Under the pieces are notes generated by a model, which worked only from the letters and a program-made list of their open reading frames with translations, was not told where the DNA came from and made no database searches. Below are positions 9,367 to 18,058 of a stretch of DNA of 64,000 nt, piece by piece. This DNA is from Reichenbachiella carrageenanivorans (GTDB lineage: Bacteria; Bacteroidota; Bacteroidia; Cytophagales; Cyclobacteriaceae), in assembly GCF_025639805.1 (NCBI RefSeq), contig NZ_CP106735.1, positions 744,001 to 808,000 of the forward strand. The letters are read 5' to 3'. Positions within the stretch are counted from its first letter, which is position 1, and every line of letters begins with the position of its first letter. Made by a program: the position numbers and the translations under genes.

Positions 9367-9537
9367 ATGTCAACAAAAGTAAAATCAGAACTGTCCTTTA
9401 TCTTCAAGCTTTCGCTCTTGTTCTTGATTTTATTCGCTAGCAAAGTGAATAGATCTTCTGATATTTTCGCTTCTACGAAAGAAGCCCTTATCCCTGCAGA
9501 CAATATCTCTGTGATCACAACCTCAATTAGAGAGTAA
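9367..9537 (+). CDS. Possible small single-pass membrane protein, 56 residues
   Basis: An ATG at 9367 opens a 56-codon frame. A charged N-terminus (STKVKSEL) is followed by one hydrophobic segment (FIFKLSLLFLILFA, residues 11-24) and a polar tail ending in TTSIRE. A TAATTTTA box lies about 40 bp upstream. It stands in a 525-bp gap between divergently and convergently placed genes. No family is recognised. The segment could be a signal anchor for a tiny peptide. Confidence 0.4.
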   Translation: MSTKVKSELSFIFKLSLLFLILFASKVNRSSDIFASTKEALIPADNISVITTSIRE

Positions 9538-9673
9538 AAGAGCTTTTTTCTATTTCAAGAAAAAATTTAAAAAAAAATCACAACAGGTGGTTACTTTGTA
9601 TATGTATCTAGTATAAACAAGTACATAACACAAATTTTATTCATACACCTGTTTAACATTTTTATCAAAAATG

Positions 9674-9708
9674 AAAAGCCCCGAGATCACAATCGGGGCT
9701 TTTCGTTT
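9674..9708. terminator. Strong hairpin terminator
   Basis: A perfect 11-bp stem, AAAAGCCCCGA / TCGGGGCTTTT, has an 8-nt loop with A and T runs on both sides, so it can work in either direction. It lies 20 bp past the stop of the minus-strand DUF6588 gene and also downstream of the small plus-strand gene at 9367. Confidence 0.85.
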
Positions 9709-9728
9709 TTATATTGTTTTGTATTTTA

Positions 9729-10832
9729 TTACCTGATGCTAAGCCCTATACCTGCAGTAATGGTGTTATACTCTTGGAAAGTATAGTCTGCATGCAAAGT
9801 AATAATAGCAAATTTCAATCGTAGACCTGCCGTACCTCTAAAACCATTACTTACATAAGTTTCTGACACAGGATCTTCCAAAGGAATAGTAACAGTAGTA
9901 CCATTATTATCCTCTCCCTCTATTAGGTACGTACCTTTGATATCTAGTGAAGACGAAGAATTGTTGTAACCGAATCCGCCGTACAAAGTCAAAATCGAAA
10001 GTTTCTTAGACACCAGTACTTGGTAAGTCCAAGAGTTGATTCCTATTTCTCCTACCTGATCTTCCCCATCTATCAATCCATTTTCTAAATCCAACGTGGT
10101 ATTGATTCTATTGTAGCCCACCAAAATGGACATATCTATCGGAATGTGCTTAAGCCCTGGGATCCACTGCTTAAAATCATGCATCAAGCCCAACCCAAAC
10201 ATGCTCACCTTGTAACCATCTTCTTCGCTTTCCTGCGTTGGCATCCATCTCACTTTCAAATCCGTGTTTTTGATCAAGCCCAATCCAAGCTGAATCATTG
10301 GCATAGGTACGTAACCGTTTACGTCATCGCTCAAGTTTAGCCCTGGAGGCGCATAAAATTGAGCTGTAGCTGTTTCTGTTTGTCCCGACACACTTGGTGC
10401 GGTCAGGCTCGATTCTAACAGCACTTGTGAATCATCTCCAAAAACGGTTGGCAATGATTCCGTATTCTGAGAAGCGGTTCTAATTCCACCATTATTAGTA
10501 TCTCCAGCACTTAGGAAATCGAAAAACAATTCGCTACTTGGCGCTTTAGCCAAGCTCACTGTAGCCGTAAGATCAAAACCTAATGGTTTGTGTGTTTTCG
10601 CAGTATTGTACCACCCATTGGCAGTACCATATCCGAAACCTACAAAAACAGGATTGAGGTAGTTGCCCATCAATTCGCTAGCAGCCTCTTCTCCACCATA
10701 AAGAAACAGACCAAGGTCTAGAGACTCAGGATCTGGAATGGCCTGATTCGTTTGCGCCAGTAGGTTAGAATTGGCCGAGCATACTATTCCAAGACAAATA
10801 GTAAGTATTGATTTAGTAAAGTTGAATCTCAT
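9729..10832 (-). CDS. DUF6588 family outer membrane beta-barrel protein
   Basis: This 367-residue protein has a signal peptide (SILTICLGIVCSANSNLLAQ). It then carries GGEEAASELMGNYLNPVFVGFGYGTANGWYNTAKTH-type sequence, which I recognise as the start of DUF6588. Alternating amphipathic strands run to the C-terminus (TLHADYTFQEYNTITAGIGLSIR), ending like an outer-membrane barrel. The family's function is unknown. It is a single-gene unit ended by the hairpin at 9674-9708. Confidence 0.75.
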   Translation of the reverse strand: MRFNFTKSILTICLGIVCSANSNLLAQTNQAIPDPESLDLGLFLYGGEEAASELMGNYLNPVFVGFGYGTANGWYNTAKTHKPLGFDLTATVSLAKAPSSELFFDFLSAGDTNNGGIRTASQNTESLPTVFGDDSQVLLESSLTAPSVSGQTETATAQFYAPPGLNLSDDVNGYVPMPMIQLGLGLIKNTDLKVRWMPTQESEEDGYKVSMFGLGLMHDFKQWIPGLKHIPIDMSILVGYNRINTTLDLENGLIDGEDQVGEIGINSWTYQVLVSKKLSILTLYGGFGYNNSSSSLDIKGTYLIEGEDNNGTTVTIPLEDPVSETYVSNGFRGTAGLRLKFAIITLHADYTFQEYNTITAGIGLSIR

Positions 10833-10999
10833 AATTTTCAGTTTTTAATTCGAGGTTTAAAAATAAGTCTAATTCAAACAATTACACAAAGAAAGGCTTT
10901 TTCTTAGTTGAATGAGGGGTTTCTGTCTAGGAAAAAAACTATTCTATCGACCGATAAAGAAAATTGATTTAATACTTTCTTCTACCGTTTTTGAAACAC

Positions 11000-11007
11000 T
11001 AATTTTG
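11000..11007 (+). promoter_or_regulatory. Candidate -7 box for the peroxiredoxin gene, inside a dyad
   Basis: TAATTTTG matches the Bacteroidota -7 consensus TAnnTTTG exactly and lies 41 bp upstream of the peroxiredoxin ATG. It sits within AACACT-N8-AGTGTT (10995-11014), a 6-bp dyad that could be an operator. No convincing -33 TTTG was seen at the usual spacing. Confidence 0.4.
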
Positions 11008-11048
11008 AAGTGTTAAAATAGTTAAATCATAAACATTCATACATAATT

Positions 11049-11678
11049 ATGTCATTAGTAGGAAAAAAAGCACCCTTGTTTGAAGCCCCAGCGGTAATCA
11101 ACGGCGAAGAAATAGTAGAATCATTTTCATTGGATCAATACTTAGGTAAAAAAGAAGTAATCTTCTTCTTCTACCCAAAGGATTTTACATTCGTATGCCC
11201 AACAGAAATCTTGGCTTTCCAAGAAAAATTGGCTGAATTCGAAAAAAGAGGCGTAGCAGTAGTAGGCGCATCTACGGATACTGAAGAAACGCACTTGGCT
11301 TGGTTGATGACAGACAAGAACAAAGGCGGTATCTCTGGTGTAACTTATCCATTGGTAGCTGATACTAGCAAGACAATTGCTCACAACTACGGTGTATTGG
11401 CTGGAGATTGGGATTACGACGAAGAAGGTCAGCTCGCATTCAAAGGATTGCCTATCGCTTTTAGAGGTACTTTCTTGATCGACAAAGAAGGTACAGTAAG
11501 ACAAGAAACCATCAACGATCTTCCATTAGGTAGAAACATCGACGAAATGATCAGATTGGTAGATGCACTTCAGTACGTAGAGAAGCACGGCGAAGTATGC
11601 CCTGCCAACTGGGAAGAAGGCAAAGACGCTATGCAAGCCACTAGAGAAGGAGTAGCTGATTATTTGTCTAAGCACTAA
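11049..11678 (+). CDS. 2-Cys peroxiredoxin, AhpC/TSA family
   Basis: This 209-residue cytoplasmic peroxidase has the peroxidatic cysteine in DFTFVCPTEI (Cys50) and the resolving cysteine in GEVCPANWEEG (about Cys184). AFRGTFLIDKEGTVR comes between them, and a C-terminal helix ends YLSKH, as in sensitive typical 2-Cys enzymes. It reduces hydrogen peroxide and organic peroxides using thioredoxin or AhpF. It is a single-gene unit with its own promoter region and a strong terminator. No ahpF lies next to it. Confidence 0.93.
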   Translation: MSLVGKKAPLFEAPAVINGEEIVESFSLDQYLGKKEVIFFFYPKDFTFVCPTEILAFQEKLAEFEKRGVAVVGASTDTEETHLAWLMTDKNKGGISGVTYPLVADTSKTIAHNYGVLAGDWDYDEEGQLAFKGLPIAFRGTFLIDKEGTVRQETINDLPLGRNIDEMIRLVDALQYVEKHGEVCPANWEEGKDAMQATREGVADYLSKH

Positions 11679-11701
11679 AGAAACCGTATTATATACTTAA
11701 G

Positions 11702-11730
11702 AAAAGTCCTCCTTGATGGAGGACTTTTTT
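11702..11730 (+). terminator. Intrinsic terminator after the peroxiredoxin gene
   Basis: AAAGTCCTCC pairs perfectly with GGAGGACTTT around a short loop, followed by a run of T. It lies 24 bp past the stop of the peroxiredoxin gene and 26 bp before rsgA. Confidence 0.88.
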
Positions 11731-11755
11731 ATTTTAGCCCCTCCAAAATAAACAA

Positions 11756-12679
11756 ATGCAAGGAACGGTAACAAAATCGATGGGGTTGTGGTACTTGGTC
11801 GAGGGTGCAGACGGCGAAAGCTACAACTGTCGCCTCAAGGGCAAGTTTAAACTTGAAAACAAGAAAATATCCAATCCTGTGGCGGTTGGCGACAAAGTCA
11901 CCTTACTAGAAGATGAAGGCAATGCCGAAGCTTGGATCATATCAGAAATTCTTCCTCGCGAAAACTATATTATCCGTACTTCTCCCAAGAAAAAGGGGCA
12001 TGGGCACATCATTGCCAGCAATATAGACCTAGCCATCGTGATCGCTACAGTAGCCAATCCCAGAACCTCTTTAGGCTTTATTGACCGATTTCTGGTAACG
12101 GCCGAAGCCTTTAGGATTCCCGCTATGATTTTGTGCAACAAAATAGACCTCCTCTCTGCCGAAGAACTAGCAGGGCTGAAGGAAAAAATGAAGGAATATG
12201 AGGTGCTCGGATACCAAACGGGGTTTATATCAGCGCTCAATCCTAAAGATATCGCTGCTTTGAAAGAAATTTTGCACAACCAAACCACTTTGATTTCTGG
12301 TCATTCTGGAGTGGGCAAGTCCACAGTAGTAAATCAACTCATTCCCGAAGCCGAACAAAAGACTAGTGAAATTTCGGACTTTTCTGAAAAAGGCACTCAC
12401 ACCACTACCTTTGCCGAAAGGTTCAAAGTAGCCGAGAACTCCTACATCATAGATACGCCCGGCATCAAAGAACTAGGACTAGCAGAGATCGAAAAAGACG
12501 AACTCAGCCACTACTTTCCTGAGTTGAGACAGCTGCTGGGTCAGTGCAAATTCAACAACTGCACCCATACCCACGAGCCAGGCTGTGCAATAGCAGCTGC
12601 CTACGAGGCAGGCGAGATTTCGCAAAGCAGATACGACAGCTATCTAAGTATGCTAATGGGAGATGACAACAGGAGGTGA
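11756..12679 (+). CDS. rsgA: Ribosome small-subunit GTPase RsgA
   Basis: This 307-residue protein is a circularly permuted GTPase. Residues 1-70 form an OB fold. G4 (NKIDLL) comes before G1 (SGHSGVGKST) and G3 (DTPGIKELGL). The zinc-binding C-terminal domain has the CxxxxxCxHxxExxC pattern CKFNNCTHTHEPGC. RsgA releases RbfA and checks late 30S subunit maturation. It begins just after the peroxiredoxin terminator and ends 1 bp from the stop of the convergent glycosyltransferase gene. Confidence 0.95.
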   Translation: MQGTVTKSMGLWYLVEGADGESYNCRLKGKFKLENKKISNPVAVGDKVTLLEDEGNAEAWIISEILPRENYIIRTSPKKKGHGHIIASNIDLAIVIATVANPRTSLGFIDRFLVTAEAFRIPAMILCNKIDLLSAEELAGLKEKMKEYEVLGYQTGFISALNPKDIAALKEILHNQTTLISGHSGVGKSTVVNQLIPEAEQKTSEISDFSEKGTHTTTFAERFKVAENSYIIDTPGIKELGLAEIEKDELSHYFPELRQLLGQCKFNNCTHTHEPGCAIAAAYEAGEISQSRYDSYLSMLMGDDNRR

Positions 12680-12680
12680 A

Positions 12681-13619
12681 TCAATTCATCAATCTCTGAA
12701 TGGGCTTTTTGAGCCAATTGAAATTCAGACCAAATACCCCGACTCTCTTCAAAATCATATAAGTCATCGGAATTTTTGCCAGCTCAGCCCAGAGCTGAAA
12801 AAAACCTTGTAGTTCTATATTTTTGCCAGCTAAAAAAGCATGTCTGATTTCGTATCTCAAGCGATTAATCAATGCGGCATTTTCAGATTCGCTTTGGTTG
12901 AGTCGCTGAGCTTTTTGACAGACGATAAGTGTAGAGCCTACTTTAGAATCACCCTTTTGATAAAACGAAGTCGATTGAGAGTAGCGCAGAAGCCGTACGT
13001 ATGTAAGCATTTCTGCCTGATAAGCATAAAGCCAATTTCTAGAAGACCTCACCCAAAAATCAAAATCTTCATAAGCGAGATTTTCATCATACCCGCCCAA
13101 TTCATCTAACACCCTTTTTCGTATCATCATGGTAGGTGTGGGCACAAAATACGTATCAATCAGTTTTTCATAAACATTCCCCTCGTAAGCTATCATACCA
13201 GTATTATAAAAATGGCGATACAGCTCCTTCCCAGACTCATCTATATATAAGGCATCGGAATAAATCACACCGACACGCTCCTCTTGCTGCTCAAAAAAAG
13301 CCACCTGCTTTTCAATCCTATCTAACGTCAGCACATCATCACCAGCCAAGTCTATCACATACTTTCCTTTGGCTAATGCCAACCCCTGATTGAACGCTTG
13401 TGTATTGCCCAAATTTTGACGTAAATCTATGAATACAATCTCCGGCCTATTGGTGAGCCATTCGGCGATCACCTCCCGACTATGATCTGTACTGGCATCA
13501 TCTACCACGATCAATTGAACCTGAGCATAGGTCTGATTCGCTACAGCATCCAAAGCTTCTTTTACAAACCTTGCCTGATTATAGCACAGACAGATGACCG
13601 ATACCAGTGGATTTTCCAT
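12681..13619 (-). CDS. Family 2 glycosyltransferase
   Basis: This 312-residue GT-A enzyme has the start VSVICLCYNQARFVKEALDAVANQ, the donor-site VVDDASTDHS, and AGDDVL as its DxD-like metal motif near residue 93. The acceptor region includes YEDFDFWVRSS (the ED/Y motif). A C-terminal helical part has no clear membrane spans. It probably adds a sugar to an envelope polysaccharide or lipid-linked acceptor. It stands alone with no glycan cluster around it, so the substrate is unknown. Confidence 0.9.
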   Translation of the reverse strand: MENPLVSVICLCYNQARFVKEALDAVANQTYAQVQLIVVDDASTDHSREVIAEWLTNRPEIVFIDLRQNLGNTQAFNQGLALAKGKYVIDLAGDDVLTLDRIEKQVAFFEQQEERVGVIYSDALYIDESGKELYRHFYNTGMIAYEGNVYEKLIDTYFVPTPTMMIRKRVLDELGGYDENLAYEDFDFWVRSSRNWLYAYQAEMLTYVRLLRYSQSTSFYQKGDSKVGSTLIVCQKAQRLNQSESENAALINRLRYEIRHAFLAGKNIELQGFFQLWAELAKIPMTYMILKRVGVFGLNFNWLKKPIQRLMN

Positions 13620-13686
13620 AAGTTCAAAACTAAATATTTGTACGGTTCTTCCATCTAATTAATATTTATATACTTTTGTGGGCTTG

Positions 13687-14058
13687 ATGAACATGATCAC
13701 AAACATAGCGAAGTACAAAACGCTCATCCTAATCATAGGGATGATAGCTGGATTGGGTATAGTAGCCCAGCCCATACTAAAGGCCTATGTAGACTGTGAA
13801 GTTGTTTGCAAACTAGGTAAAGACACTGATCAGCAAAAGGATAGCCAAAAGGAGAATCCTAATGATGCGCAGATATCTACGCTAGAAGCCATCGCACCTA
13901 CTGCTCAGATTCATTTCTCTCCTTTGGACTTTGTGCTAGAAGATCTGCCTACTGCAGAGACGCCAAAAGCCAATCAAAGAATACGGATGGCTGTGCAGCT
14001 ACCCGAAAAGCTCCTTAAGGTGCTTTTCAATATTATTATTGCCCCAAACGCTCCCTAA
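13687..14058 (+). CDS. Small signal-anchored protein of unknown function
   Basis: This protein of about 123 residues has one hydrophobic N-terminal segment (YKTLILIIGMIAGLGIVAQPIL), then a charged linker (DTDQQKDSQKENPND) and a second amphipathic C-terminal helix (KLLKVLFNIIIA). The frame is open from a GTG at 13678. A TAnnTTTG-like match overlaps that GTG, so I take ATG 13687 or 13693 as the start. It has two cysteines (CEVVC). No family is recognised. It lies 100 bp before secDF and is divergent from the glycosyltransferase. Confidence 0.55.
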   Translation: MNMITNIAKYKTLILIIGMIAGLGIVAQPILKAYVDCEVVCKLGKDTDQQKDSQKENPNDAQISTLEAIAPTAQIHFSPLDFVLEDLPTAETPKANQRIRMAVQLPEKLLKVLFNIIIAPNAP

Positions 14059-14158
14059 GCGCCTCCTCTTGTCCGTTGGACAACTACTACTAGGCCACTC
14101 ACAGCCTACACTCAATAAAAACCTTATTCAGTAATTACTTTTTTAAACATTTATACAA

Positions 14159-17143
14159 ATGAAAAATAAAGGCGGAGTAGTACTACTCACGATTGTAGTC
14201 TCCATACTTTGTGTTTATTATCTGTCGTTCACTTTTGTGGCACAGCGAGTAAACCAACAAGCAATAGATGCAGCTACTGTGGACAATACCACAGACTACC
14301 AAAAGAAACAACAATACCTCGATTCTGTATGGAACGAGCCAGTATATAATCTTTTTGGTGTGGATTTCACCTATAAGGAAATTAAAGAAACAGAATTGAA
14401 CCTTGGGCTTGACCTTCAGGGCGGCATGCATGTAACCTTAGAAGTCTCTCCAGTAGAGATCGTAAAAGGCATCAGCGGCAACAGCACCGATCCTAATTTC
14501 TTGAAAGCCTTGGATATGGCCAAAGAAAGAGTGAAAGGCACGCAGCTAGATTTTGTAAATGAATTTTACAATGCGTACAAAGAATTATCTCCAGACAAAT
14601 CTCTAGCAAGTGTATTCGCTACAGCAGCCAATAGAGGAAGAATCAGCCTCAGCACTTCTGACGAAGAAGTCTTGGACTTGATCAACACGGAGGTAGATGG
14701 AGCGATCGAAAGATCATTCAATATCTTAAGAACTAGAATTGACAGATTCGGTACTTCACAACCTAACATTCAAAGATTGCAAGGTACTGGAAGGATCCAA
14801 ATCGAACTCCCAGGTGTAGACAATCCAGAGCGAGTAAGAAGGCTCCTACAAGGAGTAGCTAAGCTTGAGTTTTGGGAAGTATACGATATGCAAGAAATTT
14901 TCCCAACACTTCAAGCAATGAACGATGTGATGGTGAAAGAAATGAAAGCCGAACTACCAGAAATTTCTGGAGAAGAAGCAGAAAGCACTGAATCAGAAGA
15001 CTTGGGAGACCTATTGTCTGACGACAGCGAAGTGGATTCGTTGAATGCAGATGACCTAGAATCACAACTAGCCAGCGATAGCACAGCTGTAGACTCTACT
15101 TTCAACTCACAAGTATCACCATTGTTTAGCTTATTGAAAGCACAATATGGCTTGGTGTACGATTTGAAAGACACCGCACAAGTCAACAGAATGTTGAAAA
15201 ACGCTAAAGTTCAGCAAGTAATCCCTGCGACTATCAAATTCATGTGGTTGGTAAAACCAATCAAGAGTCAGGACGAATTGAGCACAGACGAATTCTTAGA
15301 ATTGTATGCAATCAAGTCTAGCCGTGGTGGCAAGGCGCCATTGAGCGGTGAGGTAATTGTAGATGCTCGTCAGGATCTAGATCAAAGAACACAACCAGCC
15401 ATCAGCATGAACATGAATGCGACTGGTGCGAAAAAGTGGAAAAAATTGACGGGTGAAAACACGAACAGAAGAATAGCCATCGTACTAGACAACTACGTGT
15501 ACTCTGCTCCAAATGTACAAGGAGAAATCCCTAACGGAAGCTCGCAAATCACCGGTAACTTCACCTTAGAAGAAGCCAAAGATTTGGCTAACATCCTGAA
15601 AGCAGGTAGCCTTCCTGCTCCCACTACTATTGTAGAAGATGTAGTGATCGGGCCTACCTTGGGTAAGGTTGCTCAAGATCAAGGGATGTTATCTATTTTC
15701 GCTGGTTTGGCGATTGTGATCCTCTTCATGATCGCTTATTATTCTGGCGGTGGTATGATTGCTAACCTCGCTTTGTTCTTCAATGTATTCTTCATCTTGG
15801 GTATTTTAGCTCAGTTGAGTGCAGCTTTGACACTGCCTGGTATCGCCGGTATCGTATTGACAATCGGTATGTCTATCGATGCGAACGTGCTAATTTTCGA
15901 AAGAATCAAAGAAGAATTGAAAAATGGAGCAGGCCTGAGACAAGCCATCTCTTCTGGATATGGCAAAGCTTACTCTTCTATTGTAGATGCTAACGTGACT
16001 ACTTTCTTGGTAGGTATCATCCTTTATACTTTGGGGCAAGGCCCAGTAAAAGGATTTGCGATCACTTTAATGGTCGGTATAGCTTGTTCTTTCTTCTCTG
16101 CAGTATTTATCACAAGAGTGATCGTAGAGTGGATGAGCAAAAAAGGAGATAATAGTAAAATTTCGTTTACTACAGGTCTATCTAAAAATGCTCTTGCAGG
16201 AATGAACTTCGACTTCATTTCTAAAAGAAAATTTGCCTACCTATTCTCCTCTGCTTTTATCGCCATTGGACTTATTGCAATAATCGCAAAAGGGTTGACT
16301 TATGGAGTAGACTTTACAGGGGGTAGATCTTATGTAGTGGCTTTTGATCAGCCCGTAGAATCTTCTGCATTAAAAGTAGCTTTGGGTTCTTCGTTCGACA
16401 ATCAGGGCGTGGAAGTAAAAACTTACGGCTCTAACAATGTATTGAAAGTAACGACCAGTTACATGATCAACGACGAGTCTGATCAAGCAGATGCTCAAGT
16501 AAAAGAAGCCTTGGTAAGTGGTGTATCTGAGTTTACGAGCTTATCATACGTGCAAGACGACACCAAAGCTGCTGAAGGCAATTTCACTATAGTGAGCTCT
16601 TCTAAAGTGGGCGCTACCATAGCTGACGACATCAAAAATGCCTCTACCGAATCAGTAGTATTCGCATTGATCGTGATCTTCTTGTACATCTTAGTAAGGT
16701 TTAGAAAATGGCAATTTGGACTGGGTGCGATCATCGCACTTTTCCACGATACTTTATTCGTATTGTCTGCCTTTGCTATTGCCAACTTGCTCGGATTCTC
16801 GTTCGAAGTAGATCAAGTATTCATCGCTGCAATGCTGACCATCATTGGTTACTCGATCAACGATACCGTAGTTGTATTTGATAGAATCAGAGAAAACCTC
16901 GCCATCAGAACCAACAGCGAAATGAAAGATGTATTCAACGAATCGCTCAACAGTACCATGAACAGAACGATGATTACTTCTCTCACTACTTTGATCGTAG
17001 TTGTGGTCTTGTTCATCTTTGGTGGGGCTGTGCTGAAAGGCTTCTCATTCGCGCTGATCGTAGGTATTTTGATCGGTACTTATTCTTCTTTGTTCATTGC
17101 TACTCCGATAGTAATTGACCTCAACAAGAAGAAGGAGCAATAA
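14159..17143 (+). CDS. secDF: Fused protein translocase subunit SecDF
   Basis: This 994-residue protein fuses SecD and SecF, as is usual in Bacteroidota. The SecD part has LGLDLQGGMHVTLEV near residue 85, an acidic insert near 270-310, DNYVYSAPNVQGEI, and the membrane block with TIGMSIDANVLIFERIKEE. The SecF part begins near residue 680, with GVDFTGGRSYVV and GYSINDTVVVFDRIREN. It has about 12 membrane spans in total. It uses the proton-motive force to complete protein export on the periplasmic side of SecYEG. YajC is encoded far away, at 63.3 kb. A strong terminator follows. Confidence 0.97.
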   Translation: MKNKGGVVLLTIVVSILCVYYLSFTFVAQRVNQQAIDAATVDNTTDYQKKQQYLDSVWNEPVYNLFGVDFTYKEIKETELNLGLDLQGGMHVTLEVSPVEIVKGISGNSTDPNFLKALDMAKERVKGTQLDFVNEFYNAYKELSPDKSLASVFATAANRGRISLSTSDEEVLDLINTEVDGAIERSFNILRTRIDRFGTSQPNIQRLQGTGRIQIELPGVDNPERVRRLLQGVAKLEFWEVYDMQEIFPTLQAMNDVMVKEMKAELPEISGEEAESTESEDLGDLLSDDSEVDSLNADDLESQLASDSTAVDSTFNSQVSPLFSLLKAQYGLVYDLKDTAQVNRMLKNAKVQQVIPATIKFMWLVKPIKSQDELSTDEFLELYAIKSSRGGKAPLSGEVIVDARQDLDQRTQPAISMNMNATGAKKWKKLTGENTNRRIAIVLDNYVYSAPNVQGEIPNGSSQITGNFTLEEAKDLANILKAGSLPAPTTIVEDVVIGPTLGKVAQDQGMLSIFAGLAIVILFMIAYYSGGGMIANLALFFNVFFILGILAQLSAALTLPGIAGIVLTIGMSIDANVLIFERIKEELKNGAGLRQAISSGYGKAYSSIVDANVTTFLVGIILYTLGQGPVKGFAITLMVGIACSFFSAVFITRVIVEWMSKKGDNSKISFTTGLSKNALAGMNFDFISKRKFAYLFSSAFIAIGLIAIIAKGLTYGVDFTGGRSYVVAFDQPVESSALKVALGSSFDNQGVEVKTYGSNNVLKVTTSYMINDESDQADAQVKEALVSGVSEFTSLSYVQDDTKAAEGNFTIVSSSKVGATIADDIKNASTESVVFALIVIFLYILVRFRKWQFGLGAIIALFHDTLFVLSAFAIANLLGFSFEVDQVFIAAMLTIIGYSINDTVVVFDRIRENLAIRTNSEMKDVFNESLNSTMNRTMITSLTTLIVVVVLFIFGGAVLKGFSFALIVGILIGTYSSLFIATPIVIDLNKKKEQ

Positions 17144-17169
17144 GAGAAAACCTCTCTTTAAAAAACTTC

Positions 17170-17209
17170 AAAAGCCTTGAAGGTCTCCATGATCTTCAAG
17201 GCTTTTTTT
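17170..17209. terminator. Hairpin terminator between secDF and the mazF-like gene
   Basis: AAAAGCCTTGAAG pairs with CTTCAAGGCTTTT (13 bp) around an 11-nt loop, followed by TTT. It serves secDF and, in the other direction, the convergent toxin gene ending at 17214. Confidence 0.88.
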
Positions 17210-17213
17210 ATTT

Positions 17214-17558
17214 CTACCAATCTAAATCCAGCACAACATTGATGTTGTGCTTTACTTTTTTAATTGATTCTGTCGCTATTTTTCCCTTTCGGGTAATGAG
17301 TCTCTTGTTGTCTACCGCTCGGAGCTGATCGATGATCACATCAGACGGCCTATCCAATCCTCCTTCTCCTATGGCCAATGCCACACGCAGTATTTTGAGA
17401 TCGGCGTTCACGTTCGTAGTAATCGGGCATATCAGCGTAGATGGATGCCCTACGTCGCTCAAAAGGTTGGACTGTACGATGAGTACCGGGCGTACTTTCC
17501 CTATTTCGGCACTTCTTTGAGGGTTTAGATTAGCCAGCCAAACTTCAAATCTTTTCAT
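17214..17558 (-). CDS. MazF/PemK-type toxin
   Basis: This 114-residue protein has the PemK/MazF fold signs: KRFEVWLANLNPQRSAEIGKVRPVLIVQ at the start, ICPITTN in the middle and VIIDQLRAVDNKRL near residue 80. The family consists of ribosome-independent mRNA interferases. It begins 2 bp after the antitoxin gene, in the usual antitoxin-toxin order. It probably cleaves mRNA at a short sequence when the antitoxin is lost; the recognition site is unknown. Confidence 0.9.
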   Translation of the reverse strand: MKRFEVWLANLNPQRSAEIGKVRPVLIVQSNLLSDVGHPSTLICPITTNVNADLKILRVALAIGEGGLDRPSDVIIDQLRAVDNKRLITRKGKIATESIKKVKHNINVVLDLDW

Positions 17559-17560
17559 GC

Positions 17561-17803
17561 TCAGTCTAAAAAGTCCAAGTCATCCTCCAAAGCCTCAAAC
17601 TCGCTGAGCACCTCCATCGAGCCGCCATAAGCCGCCGCCGACTCCACCACTAAGCGACTACGCATAAGCTTGCGCTTGTAGAGCTTGTTGTAGAAGGCCA
17701 CCGCTTCGTTGATGTATTTGTTCCTTTTTTTGTTAATTTCTGAAAGAATAAATTCTGTATCGTCGAAAATATCCTCTTCCAGTTTGAGTGATAGATTTTT
17801 CAT
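17561..17803 (-). CDS. Antitoxin partner of the MazF-like toxin
   Basis: The ATG at 17803 gives an 80-residue protein: MKNLSLKLEEDIFDDTEFILSE. This reads as a ribbon-helix-helix-like DNA-binding start (short strand, then helix). An acidic C-terminus (FEALEDDLDFLD) suits binding to a basic toxin. The frame is open from a TTG at 17827, but the ATG fits the fold better. A perfect palindrome lies 25 bp upstream and is a likely autoregulatory operator. The pairing is inferred from position and length. Confidence 0.75.
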   Translation of the reverse strand: MKNLSLKLEEDIFDDTEFILSEINKKRNKYINEAVAFYNKLYKRKLMRSRLVVESAAAYGGSMEVLSEFEALEDDLDFLD

Positions 17804-17827
17804 CGGGATTCTTTGTTTATCAAACAA

Positions 17828-17844
17828 ATATACTTAAAGTATAT
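17828..17844. promoter_or_regulatory. Palindrome upstream of the antitoxin, candidate operator
   Basis: ATATACTT-A-AAGTATAT is a perfect 8-bp inverted repeat around one central base, 25 bp before the antitoxin ATG. RHH-type antitoxins bind such sites to repress their own operon. AT-rich chance palindromes are possible in this genome. Confidence 0.5.
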
Positions 17845-18058
17845 ACTAATTCAAATCTCCATGGACTGAAAGCACCTCATCTACCCTACCAGCAAAAGGC
17901 TGGGTTTCAATTTTCCTATGCAAGAAATAAACATACTGCACTTATAAATTTAGAATCAAAGCGTAAGAGGCGTACAAAAAACTTGGGATATGATCCCAAT
18001 CAAAAGAATGCGTCAATTTCTATAAATTCGCTTGACAAAGCCTTCTTCCCATATTAGC

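Noticed and set aside
13625..13678. TAnnTTTG-type matches at 13671-13678 (plus) and 13632-13625 (minus)
   Set aside because: They lie only a few bases from, or over, the start codons, which leaves no room for a leader; not listed as promoters.
17214..17803. Possible mobile element around the MazF-type pair
   Set aside because: No terminal repeats, integrase or transposase are seen; the pair sits between secDF and a core DUF2520 gene.
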